From Pseudomonas sp. GM41(2012) (lineage in GTDB: Bacteria; Pseudomonadota; Gammaproteobacteria; Pseudomonadales; Pseudomonadaceae), in contig NZ_AKJN02000011.1 in assembly GCF_000282315.2 (NCBI RefSeq), positions 1 to 64,000 of the forward strand: a DNA stretch of 64,000 bases. The letters are read 5' to 3'. Shown here piece after piece: positions 26,344 through 35,023 of this stretch. The position numbers and the translations under genes are program-made. The notes beneath the pieces are model-generated. The model had not been told where the DNA came from, searched no databases, and worked only from the letters and a program-made list of their open reading frames with translations. Each line of letters starts with the position of its first letter. Position 1 is the stretch's first letter.

Positions 26344-27945
26344 TTATTTTTCTATGCTGACGCCCGAGAACACGTTACGACCGAAAGGACTCACCTTGAA
26401 TCCTTCGATTTTGGCGCTCAACGGCTGGTTAACCGTCGAGTGAGCGACTGGCGTAATTGGCACCTGCTGCTTGAGGTACTGTTGCGCCTGTTTGTAGAGC
26501 ACGGTGCGCTGGTCGCGGTCGGTGACGACCTTGGCCTGCTTGATCAGCTTGTCGTAAGCCGGATCACACCACATGGAGTAGTTGTTGCCGCCAATGGCGT
26601 CGCAGCTGTAAAGCGTGCCGAGCCAGTTGTCCGGGTCCCCGTTGTCACCGGTCCAGCCGATCAGGCTGACATCGTGCTCGCCATTCTTGGTGCGCTTGAT
26701 GTACTCGCCCCACTCATAGCTGACGATCTTCACTTTGAGGCCGATTTTCGCCCAGTCAGCCTGGAGCATTTCGGCCATCAATTTGGCGTTCGGGTTGTAA
26801 GGGCGCTGAACGGGCATCGCCCACAAAGTAATTTCTGTGCCTTCCTTCACGCCGGCAGCCTTGAGCAGTTCCTTGGCTTTTTCCGGGTTGTAGGCGGCGT
26901 CTTTAATGGCCTCGTCGTAGGACCATTGGGTCGGTGGCATGGCGTTGACCGCCAGCTGACCGGCACCTTGATAGACGGCGTTGAGAATCCCTTGCTTGTT
27001 CACCGCCATGTCCAGCGCCTGGCGCACTTCGAGCTGGTCGAAAGGCTTGTGGCGCACGTTGTAGGCGATGTAACCGAGGTTGAAACCAGGCTTCTCGATG
27101 AGCTTGAGCGTCGGGTCGTTCTTCAGCGCGGTCACGTCGGCAGGGCGCGGGTGCAGGGTGATCTGGCACTCGTTGGCCTTGAGCTTCTGCACCCGCACCG
27201 AGGCGTCGGTGTTGATGGCGAAAATCAGGTTCTCGAGCTTGACCCGGCTCGGGTCCCAGTACTGCTTGTTGCCGGTGTAACGGATGTTGGAATCTTTCTG
27301 GTAACTCTTGAACACGAACGGCCCGGTGCCGATCGGCTTCTGATTAATGTCGCTTGGTTTGCCTTCGGCCAGCAGTTTGTCGGCGTATTCGGCGGACAGA
27401 ATGGCGGCGAAGCTCATGGCGATGTTCTGGATGAACGCGGCGTCCACGCTGTTGAGCGTCATGACCACGGTCAGCGGCCCGGTCTTCTCGACCTTGGCGA
27501 TGTTCTTGTTCAGGCTCATCCCGTTGAAATACGGGAATTCGGTCGGATAAGCCTTACGGAAAGGTTGCTGTGGATCGAGCATGCGATTGAACGTGAACAG
27601 CACGTCATCGGCGTTGAAATCACGGGTCGGCGTGAAGTATTTGGTTGTGTGAAATTTCACCCCTTCGCGCAGGTGAAACGTGTACTTGAGACCGTCCTCG
27701 GAAATATCCCAGCGAGTGGCCAGGCCTGGTACGACGTTGGTGGCGCCTTTTTCGAACTCTGCCAGTCGGTTGTACAACGGCTCGGCGGCGTCGTTATCGG
27801 TCGCGGTCGTGTACTGCGCGGTGTCGAAGCCAGCCGGGCTGCCTTCGGAGCAGAACACCAGGCTGTTATTGGCGGCCTGGCTGATGGAAGTGGCGGCCAG
27901 CAGGCCGGTGCCCAGCAATGCGGATAAAACCAAGGTATGGCGCAT
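26344..27945 (-). CDS. Dipeptide-binding protein (DppA paralogue 2)
   Basis: A 533-residue SBP-family-5 protein. A signal peptide (HTLVLSALLGTGLLAATSIS) precedes NSLVFCSEGSPAGFDTAQYT. Other family landmarks are FKSYQKDSNIRYTGNKQYWD and GWTGDNGDPDNWLGTLYSCD. It is closely related to the paralogue at 28254-29879 (both share FKSYQKDSNIRYTGNK and GQLAVNAMPPTQWSYD). The ATG at 27945 has GGGAGCG upstream; six extra in-frame residues are unlikely. It may bind a different peptide set and share DppBCDF. The gap to the porin gene (26171-26343) holds a GGGCGG/CCGCCC hairpin near 26308 and no gene. Confidence 0.9.
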   Translation of the reverse strand: MRHTLVLSALLGTGLLAATSISQAANNSLVFCSEGSPAGFDTAQYTTATDNDAAEPLYNRLAEFEKGATNVVPGLATRWDISEDGLKYTFHLREGVKFHTTKYFTPTRDFNADDVLFTFNRMLDPQQPFRKAYPTEFPYFNGMSLNKNIAKVEKTGPLTVVMTLNSVDAAFIQNIAMSFAAILSAEYADKLLAEGKPSDINQKPIGTGPFVFKSYQKDSNIRYTGNKQYWDPSRVKLENLIFAINTDASVRVQKLKANECQITLHPRPADVTALKNDPTLKLIEKPGFNLGYIAYNVRHKPFDQLEVRQALDMAVNKQGILNAVYQGAGQLAVNAMPPTQWSYDEAIKDAAYNPEKAKELLKAAGVKEGTEITLWAMPVQRPYNPNAKLMAEMLQADWAKIGLKVKIVSYEWGEYIKRTKNGEHDVSLIGWTGDNGDPDNWLGTLYSCDAIGGNNYSMWCDPAYDKLIKQAKVVTDRDQRTVLYKQAQQYLKQQVPITPVAHSTVNQPLSAKIEGFKVSPFGRNVFSGVSIEK

Positions 27946-28220
27946 GACGCTCCCTTTTCTCATTCTCTAAGTGTTTTCAATGAATCGCCGTCCCGTCCGG
28001 GGACGTGGAGGCATCACTGATCTCAAGCCATGACAGGCAGCAATAACCGAAAGCCCGCGCACAAACTGGTCAGATCCCGACGGTATGAGCCGCGGGTCTG
28101 GCAGTAAATGCGTAGAGTCCTAAAGACTCGTAGGAAATGGCAACGCGTCCGACGCCGCTGCTGTAATGCTTGGCGGAATTGGATGTAGGTGGTTTCCTAC
28201 TTTCTCGGCAGATAAAGCAA

Positions 28221-28243
28221 CGGCGACGTCAAAAACGTCGCCG
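28221..28243 (-). terminator. Hairpin after DppA paralogue 3
   Basis: CGGCGACGT pairs with ACGTCGCCG over a 5-nt AAAAA/TTTTT loop, followed on the minus strand by TTGCTTTATC. It is a moderate terminator 10 nt past the stop codon. The rest of the gap to 27946 holds small inverted repeats and no gene. Confidence 0.65.
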
Positions 28244-28253
28244 CTGCCAAATC

Positions 28254-29879
28254 TTATTTGCTGACGCTGACGCCGTAGAAGGAGTTCAAGCCAAACGGGC
28301 TGATCTTGAAGTCCTGCACGCTGTCGCGCATGGGTTGGAACACCGTCGAGTGAGCGATAGGTGTCATTGGAACGGCATCTTTGAGGACGTGTTGCGCCTG
28401 TTTATACAGTTCGGTGCGCTTGGACTGATCGGTCGTGCGCTTGGCTTCTTTCACGATGCCGTCAAACTTCTTGTCGCACCACTTGGAGAAGTTGTTGCCT
28501 TGCAGCGAATCACAGCCGAACAGCACGTTCAGCCAGTTGTCCGGGTCACCGTTGTCGCCGCTCCAGCCAATCAGCATCGCGCCGTTTTCGCCGCCTTTGG
28601 AGCGCTTGATGTACTCGCCCCACTCGTAGGTCACGATCTTGGCTTTGATACCGATCTTGGCCCAGTCGGACTGCAGCATTTCAGCCATCAGTTTGGCGTT
28701 CGGGTTGTACGGACGTTGTACCGGCATCGCCCACAGATTGATCTCGGTGCCTTCCTTGATGCCGGCTTCCTTGAGCAGCTCTTTGGCTTTCTCAGGGTTG
28801 TACGGCGCATCCTTGATGGTGGTGTCGTAAGACCACTGGGTCGGTGGCATGGCGTTGACGGCCAGTTGACCTGCACCCTGGTAAACCGAGTCGATGATCT
28901 GCTGCTTGTTGACGGCCATGTCCAGCGCTTGACGCACTTTCAGTTGGGCCATCGGGTTCGGCTGATCGCTGCCCTTGATCTTGTCCATCACGTTGTAGGC
29001 GATGTAACCCAGGTTGAAACCAGCCTGGTTAGGCACTTTCAGAGTCTTGTCTTCTTGCAGCGCCTTCAGGTCGGCCGGACGTGGGAACAGAGTGATCTGG
29101 CACTCGTTCTTCTTCAGCTTCTGGATACGTACCGACGGGTCGGTGGTGATGGCGAAGATCAGGTTGTCGATCTTGACGTCGTCAGGCTTCCAGTAGTCCT
29201 TGTTCCCGGTGTAGCGGATGTTGGAATCTTTCTGGTAGCTCTTGAACACGAACGGACCAGTGCCGACCGGCTTCTGGTTGATGTCGGCGGCTTTGCCTTC
29301 TTTCAGCAGCTGCGCGGCGTATTCGGCGGACTGGACGGAAGCGAAGCTCATGGCCATGTTCTGGATGAACGCGGCGTCGACTTCTTTCAGGGTGAACTTG
29401 ACAGTTTTGTCGTCAACTTTATCGATCTTGGTGATGTTGGTGTCCATCCCCATGTCGGTGAAGTACGGGAATTCGGTTGGGTACGCCTTACGGAACGGAT
29501 CATCCTTGTTAATCATGCGATTAAAGGTGAACAGCACGTCGTCGGCGTTGAACTCACGAGTCGGCTTGAAGTACGGGGTGGTGTGGAACTTGACGCCTTC
29601 ACGCAGGTGGAAGGTGTAAGTCAGGCCATCATCGGAGATGTCCCATTTGGTCGCCAAACCAGGAATAACGGCGGTGCCGCCGCGCTCGAACTGAGTCAGG
29701 CGGTTGAACATGGTTTCTGCAGAGGCGTCGAAGTCGGTTCCGGTGGTGTACTGACCAGGATCAAAACCGGCCGGGCTCCCTTCGGAGCAAAACACCAGGT
29801 TAGTCGCCGCTTGGGCGAAAGGTGCGCTGGCTAACAAGCTTGCGCCGACTAAAAACGGAATGACCGCGTGTTTAAGCAT
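28254..29879 (-). CDS. Dipeptide-binding protein (DppA paralogue 3)
   Basis: A 541-residue SBP-family-5 protein with signal peptide MLKHAVIPFLVGASLLASAP and mature start TNLVFCSEGSPAGFDPGQYT. It carries a short insertion relative to its neighbours around NVMDKIKGSDQPNPMAQLKV. The start at 29879 has GAGGCCACC directly upstream; a 31-residue extension to 29972 would hide the signal peptide. The 258-bp gap upstream (29880-30137) contains no gene, and a terminator-like hairpin follows the stop, so it is likely its own transcription unit. Confidence 0.9.
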   Translation of the reverse strand: MLKHAVIPFLVGASLLASAPFAQAATNLVFCSEGSPAGFDPGQYTTGTDFDASAETMFNRLTQFERGGTAVIPGLATKWDISDDGLTYTFHLREGVKFHTTPYFKPTREFNADDVLFTFNRMINKDDPFRKAYPTEFPYFTDMGMDTNITKIDKVDDKTVKFTLKEVDAAFIQNMAMSFASVQSAEYAAQLLKEGKAADINQKPVGTGPFVFKSYQKDSNIRYTGNKDYWKPDDVKIDNLIFAITTDPSVRIQKLKKNECQITLFPRPADLKALQEDKTLKVPNQAGFNLGYIAYNVMDKIKGSDQPNPMAQLKVRQALDMAVNKQQIIDSVYQGAGQLAVNAMPPTQWSYDTTIKDAPYNPEKAKELLKEAGIKEGTEINLWAMPVQRPYNPNAKLMAEMLQSDWAKIGIKAKIVTYEWGEYIKRSKGGENGAMLIGWSGDNGDPDNWLNVLFGCDSLQGNNFSKWCDKKFDGIVKEAKRTTDQSKRTELYKQAQHVLKDAVPMTPIAHSTVFQPMRDSVQDFKISPFGLNSFYGVSVSK

Positions 29880-30137
29880 GGTGGCCTCATGATTTGTTGT
29901 CATTTTTGGAATTAGAGGACGACCTCGTGAGTCGACCTGCGGATACTTATGCAGGGGCCATACCCAATGCAAGATCCGGAGCGACCACAGGCGTTAAACA
30001 GTGGCACGAACGTACCTTAATGTCGCATTTGTATAAATTCACGCACATTTGACCGTTTGCGCAGGTTTTTTTCAGTGCAAATCGCGCACCGACAGAGTGC
30101 GTCCGGGGCGCCAGGCGCACCCGGTTAGAGCGCGGTG

Positions 30138-31739
30138 TTACTTATTTATACCCACACCATAGAAGGGTGTGAGGCCGAACGGGCTGATCTTGAAGTCGGT
30201 GACTTCCTTGCGCAGCGGCTGGAACACCGTCGAGTTGGCAATCGGTGTGATAGGTACTTGTTGCTTAAGGATTTGTTGTGCCTGTTGGTACAAATTGACC
30301 CGTTGCTGTTTGTCAGTGGACACTTTGGCCTGCTGAATTAATTTGTCGTACGCCGGGTCGCACCATTTGGCGTAGTTGCTACCTTTCACCGCGGCGCAGC
30401 TGTAGAGCACGCCGAGCCAGTTATCCGGGTCGCCGTTGTCGCCAGTCCAGCCGTAAATCATCGCGTCGTGTTCGCCGTTCTTGGCGCGCTTGATGTACTC
30501 GCCCCATTCATAGCTGACGATGTTGGCCTTGATCCCGATTTTCTCCCAATCCTGCTGGATCATCTGTGCCGACATCCGGGCGTTGGGGTTGGATGCGCGC
30601 TGCACGGTCATGGCCCACAAATTAATAGTGGTACCGGGTGCAACTCCTGCTTCTTTCAGTAGCGCCTTCGCTTTCGTCGGGTCGTGAGGCGCGTCCTTGA
30701 TGCTTGGGTCATAAGACCATTGAGCGGGAGGCAGGGCGTTCTGCGCCAGTTGGCCGGCACTTTGGTAAACGGCTTTGATGATCGCGGGTTTGTCGATGGC
30801 CATGTCCAGCGCCTGGCGAACCTTGAGCTGATCCAGCGGTGGATGAGTCACGTTGTAGGCCAGGAAACCGAGGTTGAAACCGGCTTGTTTGAGCACGGTG
30901 AGATTCGGGTCTTTCTCCATGACTTCGATGTCTGCCGGGCGTGGGTAACCGCTGACCTGGCATTCGCCGGCCTTGAGTTTCTGCAAGCGAACGGCAGCGT
31001 CCGGGGTGATCGAGAAGATCAGGTTGTCGAGTTTCACGTCCTCGGGTTTCCAGTAAGCCTTGTTGGCGGCGTAGCGGATCTGCGAGTCCTTTTGATAGCG
31101 CTTGAACACGAACGGGCCGGTGCCGACGGGTTTCTGGTTGATGTCCGCGGGTTTGCCTTCTTTTAGTAACTGGGCGCCGTACTCGGCGGATTGCACCGAG
31201 GCGAAGCTCATGGCCAGGTTTTGGATGAAGGCGGCGTCGATGTTGTTCAGGCTGAAACGCACGGTGTGGTCGTCGATTTTGTCGACGCTCTTGATCGTTT
31301 TGTTCAGGTCCATGTCGGTGAAGTACGGCGACTCGGCGGGGTAGGCCTTGCGGAACGCGTTCTCCGGGTCGAGCAGGCGCTGGAAGGTGAACAGCACGTC
31401 GTCGGCGTTGAAGTTGCGGGTCGGGGTGAAGTAGTCGGTGGTGTGGAACTTCACGCCGTCGCGCAGGTGGAAGGTGTAGGTGAGGCCGTCCGTGGATACC
31501 TCCCATTTTGTTGCCAGACCAGGTTCGACTTCGGTGCCGCCGCGTTTGAATTGGGTGAGACGGTTAAAGACGGTTTCGGCCGAGGCGTCGAAGTCGGTGC
31601 CGCTGGTGTATTGGCTGGGATCGAAACCGGCGGGGCTGGCTTCGGAGCAGTAGACCAGGGTGGTGGCGGCTTGGGCGAGTGGGGCGGTCGTTGCTAGGGC
31701 TAGGGCGAGCAGAAGTGGTTTGACGGTGGTTCTTTCCAT
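30138..31739 (-). CDS. Dipeptide-binding protein (DppA paralogue 4)
   Basis: A 533-residue SBP-family-5 protein: signal peptide VKPLLLALALATTAPLAQAA, then TLVYCSEASPAGFDPSQYTS, later FKRYQKDSQIRYAANKAYWK and GWTGDNGDPDNWLGVLYSCA. It is the most upstream gene of the peptide cluster. GGGGACTCC precedes the ATG at 31739. Codon use and length match the other paralogues. Its divergence in the ligand-facing region (SNPNARMSAQMIQQDWEKIG against NPNAKLMAEMLQ in two others) suggests a different peptide preference. Confidence 0.9.
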   Translation of the reverse strand: MERTTVKPLLLALALATTAPLAQAATTLVYCSEASPAGFDPSQYTSGTDFDASAETVFNRLTQFKRGGTEVEPGLATKWEVSTDGLTYTFHLRDGVKFHTTDYFTPTRNFNADDVLFTFQRLLDPENAFRKAYPAESPYFTDMDLNKTIKSVDKIDDHTVRFSLNNIDAAFIQNLAMSFASVQSAEYGAQLLKEGKPADINQKPVGTGPFVFKRYQKDSQIRYAANKAYWKPEDVKLDNLIFSITPDAAVRLQKLKAGECQVSGYPRPADIEVMEKDPNLTVLKQAGFNLGFLAYNVTHPPLDQLKVRQALDMAIDKPAIIKAVYQSAGQLAQNALPPAQWSYDPSIKDAPHDPTKAKALLKEAGVAPGTTINLWAMTVQRASNPNARMSAQMIQQDWEKIGIKANIVSYEWGEYIKRAKNGEHDAMIYGWTGDNGDPDNWLGVLYSCAAVKGSNYAKWCDPAYDKLIQQAKVSTDKQQRVNLYQQAQQILKQQVPITPIANSTVFQPLRKEVTDFKISPFGLTPFYGVGINK

Positions 31740-31910
31740 GGAGTCCCCGAGGGTTTGGGCGGTGGTGTTTTCCTGAGGGTAGCGGTGTTGGTGAGATTGG
31801 TGGAAATATCCGTTTGTGAGGGGGACCCCTCTATCTCGGCATATTCAGGCTGCTTTTCGAGCTTGGCGGCCTGACAGCCGACCAGCTTTTTACTGATGTA
31901 CACAGTTCAA

Positions 31911-31935
31911 CTGTGGGAGCGAGCCTGCTCGCGAT
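31911..31935. repeat. Single REP unit
   Basis: CTGTGGGAGCGAGCCTGCTC followed by GCGAT, the same unit as in the REPINs at 12598 and 47366, but here without an inverted partner. The stretch 31740-31990 otherwise shows no gene; it must hold the promoter of the DppA paralogue 4 gene. Confidence 0.8.
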
Positions 31936-31989
31936 GGCGGCCGATCAATCACCACAAGGCCTGACGGAAAAACTCCATTTCTGCAGGGC

Positions 31990-32026
31990 AAAAAAAACGG
32001 CGATCACTTCGGTGATCGCCGTTTTT
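31990..32026. terminator. Bidirectional terminator with UUCG loop
   Basis: A perfect 11-bp stem ACGGCGATCAC / GTGATCGCCGT with a TTCG tetraloop, preceded by an A-run and followed by TTTTTG. It lies 19 nt past the stop of the SIMPL gene on the minus strand, where it ends that transcript. Confidence 0.92.
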
Positions 32027-32044
32027 GTGTTTGGGATTGTCGAA

Positions 32045-32761
32045 TCAAGGCATCAACACTTCAATCGAACCATCCGCCGTCATGCTGACCTGACTTGTAC
32101 CGGCTTCGACTTCCGGCGTAACCGGCGCACTGTCCATGCTCGCCGCTTTCATCATCATCGGCGCGCGCATGTACGGTTGTGGATAACCGTTGCTGTTTAG
32201 GTTCAGGTTTACGATTTTGTAGCCCTTGCCGCCCAACGCATCGGTCGCCAATTGAGCACGGGCCTTGAAGGCTGTCACGGCGTCTTTAAGCAGCGCATCT
32301 TCGCTGGCCTTGCGGGTTGGGGTGGCGATGGCGAAGTCCATGCCGCCCATTTTCAGGTCGGTGAGCAGTTCGCCGGTCAGTTTCGACAGCGCCGCGAAGT
32401 CGGAGCTTTCCAGGCGCAGTTCGGCGCGTTCGCGCCAGCCGGTGATTTTCTGGCCCTTGGTGTCGTAGATCGGGTAGCTGTTGCGGCTGCCTTGGCGCAG
32501 GGTGATGTCTTTGACCTGCTTGGCCTGAGCCAGTGCTTTGTTCATGGTGGTGCTGACGTCGGCGGCGAGTTTGGCCGGGTCGGTGTTTTGTTCTTCGGTG
32601 TAGAGGGTCACGATCATCAAGTCGCGGGCCACTTCCTGACTGACTTCGGCGCGCAGGGCGATCTGGTTGTAGTGCAGTTCGTCGGCGGCCAGGGCCGGGA
32701 GGCTGGCGATAGTGCCAGCGCTAAGGGCGAGGAGGGCGGCGCTGCGGCGGAATGTGTGCAT
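32045..32761 (-). CDS. SIMPL-domain (DUF541) periplasmic protein
   Basis: A 238-residue exported protein: signal peptide ending SLPALA, then the SIMPL/DUF541 domain (YNQIALRAEVSQEVARDLMI, then NTDPAKLAADVSTTMNKALA, and SDGRAQLATDALGGKGY-like conserved helix). Members of the family, such as E. coli YggE, are linked to oxidative-stress tolerance but have no settled biochemical role. The start at 32761 has AAGGAGC 5 nt upstream; an in-frame extension to 32845 lacks a signal peptide. It is divergent from roxSR across a REPIN. Confidence 0.85.
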   Translation of the reverse strand: MHTFRRSAALLALSAGTIASLPALAADELHYNQIALRAEVSQEVARDLMIVTLYTEEQNTDPAKLAADVSTTMNKALAQAKQVKDITLRQGSRNSYPIYDTKGQKITGWRERAELRLESSDFAALSKLTGELLTDLKMGGMDFAIATPTRKASEDALLKDAVTAFKARAQLATDALGGKGYKIVNLNLNSNGYPQPYMRAPMMMKAASMDSAPVTPEVEAGTSQVSMTADGSIEVLMP

Positions 32762-32893
32762 GAAAGCTCCTTGGGCAATGCGCAGGGGTAATGTCCGAGC
32801 CTGCGTGAAACCATCAGACTCTAGCTTTAATGATCCGGTTCGCACAGTTACAACTTCTATACAGATCGATCACAGGTGACCGCTGCGCAGTCA

Positions 32894-32982
32894 ATCGCGG
32901 GCAAGCCTTGCTCCTACAGATGACGGGTGTGCAGAAGATATGTGTACGACGCAAACCTGTAGGAGCAAGGCTTGCCCGCGAT
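32894..32982. repeat. REPIN between the SIMPL gene and roxS
   Basis: ATCGCGGGCAAGCCTTGCTC at 32894 and its inverse GAGCAAGGCTTGCCCGCGAT ending at 32982. This is the sub-type seen also at 46227-46314. Confidence 0.9.
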
Positions 32983-33104
32983 GACTATCTGATAGTCGCT
33001 GAATACCTTCCCCGCCTGTGGCGGTTTGCCGCACTTTTGCCTGCCAGCCCCCGTGCTTGGTTATACTCCGTGCGATCCGCCTGGAGCGCTCATCAGGAGA
33101 GCTC

Positions 33105-34367
33105 ATGCTCGCCCCCGTTCAAATCACTTCCGCAACTCGCCAGAATCTCTGGCGGCTGACGTTCATCCGCACATTGGTGTTGGCCGCTCAGGCCGGTTCC
33201 GTGGGCCTGGCCTACTGGCTCGACTTGCTGCCGCTGCCCTGGTTTCAACTGGCCGCGACCCTCGGTTGCTCGATGTTGCTGTGCGCGTTCACGGCCATTC
33301 GCTTGCGCACCTCATGGCCGGTTACCGAACTCGAATACGCCGTGCAACTGGCCTGCGACCTGTTTATCCACAGTGCCTTGCTGTATTTCTCCGGCGGCTC
33401 GACCAACCCCTTCGTCTCTTATTACCTGGTGCCGCTGACCATCGCCGCCGTGACTTTGCCGTGGCGTTATTCGGTGATTCTGTCCGGTATCGCGTTGACG
33501 ATGTACACCCTGCTGCTGGCCCGCTTCTATCCGCTGCAGACCTTCCCGATCGCTCGGGAAAACCTGCAGGTTTACGGGATGTGGCTGAGTTTCGCCCTGG
33601 CTGCGGCGGTCATCACTTTCTTCGCTGCACGCATGGCCGAAGAGCTGCGCCGTCAGGAAGAACTGCGTGCCATCCGTCGCGAAGAGGGCCTGCGCGATCA
33701 GCAACTGCTGGCCGTCGCCACCCAGGCCGCCGGTGCTGCCCATGAACTGGGCACGCCGTTGGCGACCATGAGCGTGTTGCTCAAGGAAATGCGTCAGGAC
33801 CATCACGACCCGATGTTGCAGGACGACCTGAGCGTGCTGCAGGATCAGGTCAAACTCTGCAAAGAAACCTTGCAGCAACTGGTGCGCGCCGCCGAGGCCA
33901 ATCGTCGATTGGCCGTGGAGATGCAGGACGTCACCGATTGGCTCGACGAAGCCCTGAACCGCTGGCACCTGATGCGCCCGGAAGCCAGTTACCGCTTCCA
34001 GCGCTTGGGCCAAGGCGCCGTGCCGCGCATGGCGCCGCCGCCGGACCTGACCCAGGCGCTGCTGAATTTGCTCAACAATGCCGCCGACGCTTGCCCCGAA
34101 GGGCTGCAAGTGACGCTGGACTGGAATGCCGAGGACTTGACCATCAGCATCCGCGACCACGGTGCCGGTGTGCCGCTGGCCATCGCCGAGCAGATCGGCA
34201 AGCCATTTTTTACCACCAAGGGCAAAGGTTTCGGCCTGGGCCTGTTTTTGAGCAAGGCCAGCGTGACACGCGCCGGCGGCTCAGTGAAACTCTACAGTCA
34301 TGAGGAAGGCGGTACGCTCACCGAGCTGCGCCTGCCCCGTGTCGCCCGAGGAGACGAACATGAGTGA
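33105..34367 (+). CDS. roxS: Redox sensor histidine kinase, RegB/PrrB family
   Basis: A 420-residue kinase with about six membrane helices in the first 180 residues. The quinone-sensing box GGSTNPF lies at 97-103 in the third to fourth helix region. The phospho-acceptor is His213 in AAGAAHELGTPLATM. LSVLQDQVKLCKETL carries the cysteine that is redox-active in RegB. The ATPase domain has LLNLLNNAADACPEG, DHGAGVP and KGFGLGLFLSKAS. Partner of RoxR; the pair should tune respiratory oxidases to redox state. AGGAGAGCTC precedes the ATG; TATACT at 33062-33067 is a possible -10. Its stop overlaps the roxR start by 8 nt. Confidence 0.93.
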   Translation: MLAPVQITSATRQNLWRLTFIRTLVLAAQAGSVGLAYWLDLLPLPWFQLAATLGCSMLLCAFTAIRLRTSWPVTELEYAVQLACDLFIHSALLYFSGGSTNPFVSYYLVPLTIAAVTLPWRYSVILSGIALTMYTLLLARFYPLQTFPIARENLQVYGMWLSFALAAAVITFFAARMAEELRRQEELRAIRREEGLRDQQLLAVATQAAGAAHELGTPLATMSVLLKEMRQDHHDPMLQDDLSVLQDQVKLCKETLQQLVRAAEANRRLAVEMQDVTDWLDEALNRWHLMRPEASYRFQRLGQGAVPRMAPPPDLTQALLNLLNNAADACPEGLQVTLDWNAEDLTISIRDHGAGVPLAIAEQIGKPFFTTKGKGFGLGLFLSKASVTRAGGSVKLYSHEEGGTLTELRLPRVARGDEHE

Positions 34368-34926
34368 CGAGATCCAAGTCGAAGGCGAAGGCGAAGAACT
34401 GCCGCATTTGCTGCTGGTAGACGACGACGCAACTTTTACCCGAGTGATGGCCCGTGCCATGGCCCGCCGCGGCTTTCGCGTCAGCACCGCCGGTTCCGCC
34501 GAAGAAGGCCTGACCATCGCTCAGGCGGACCTGCCAGACTACGCCGCGCTGGACCTGAAAATGGACGGCGATTCCGGCCTGGTACTGTTGCCCAAGCTCC
34601 TTGAGCTGGACCCGGAAATGCGCGTGGTGATCCTCACCGGTTACTCGAGCATCGCCACCGCCGTCGAAGCGATCAAACGCGGCGCCTGCAATTACCTGTG
34701 CAAACCGGCGGACGCCGATGACGTGCTGGCCGCGCTGCTCTCCGAGCATGCCGACCTTGACACGTTGGTGCCGGAAAACCCGATGTCGGTCGATCGCCTG
34801 CAGTGGGAGCACATCCAGCGCGTGCTGACCGAGCACGAAGGCAACATCTCCGCCACTGCCCGCGCCCTGGGCATGCACCGCCGCACGCTGCAGCGCAAAC
34901 TGCAGAAGCGTCCCGTTCGTCGCTGA
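34360..34926 (+). CDS. roxR: Redox response regulator, RegA/PrrA family
   Basis: A 188-residue regulator. The receiver domain has LLLVDDDATFTRVMARAM and the phospho-acceptor Asp65 in ALDLKMDGDSG, then VILTGYSSIATAVEAIKRGA. The C-terminal Fis-type helix-turn-helix (WEHIQRVLTEHEGNISATAR, then ALGMHRRTLQRKLQKR) is the nearly invariant RegA DNA-binding motif. It is translationally coupled to roxS. A terminator follows 40 nt past the stop. Confidence 0.95.
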   Translation: MSDEIQVEGEGEELPHLLLVDDDATFTRVMARAMARRGFRVSTAGSAEEGLTIAQADLPDYAALDLKMDGDSGLVLLPKLLELDPEMRVVILTGYSSIATAVEAIKRGACNYLCKPADADDVLAALLSEHADLDTLVPENPMSVDRLQWEHIQRVLTEHEGNISATARALGMHRRTLQRKLQKRPVRR

Positions 34927-34967
34927 ACCTGCGCTGAACGAATGCAGGCCGCTCCTCGCGGGGAACC

Positions 34968-34998
34968 GAACCGATCATCTATGATCGGTTCGTGTGTG
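34968..34998 (+). terminator. Terminator of roxSR
   Basis: A perfect 11-bp stem GAACCGATCAT / ATGATCGGTTC with a 2-nt turn, followed by a T-rich stretch (GTGTGTGTTCTTTTCTTT). Confidence 0.85.
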
Positions 34999-35023
34999 TT
35001 CTTTTCTTTATCGAGCCTTATCC

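Noticed and set aside
28170..29834. 554-codon frame opposite DppA paralogue 3, with similar frames opposite the other dppA genes
   Set aside because: The frames recur opposite each paralogue because the sense genes are homologous, which makes them look conserved, but they are shadows.
30000..30020. GTGGCAC that might be a sigma54 -24 element
   Set aside because: No TTGCA-like -12 element follows at the required spacing on either strand.
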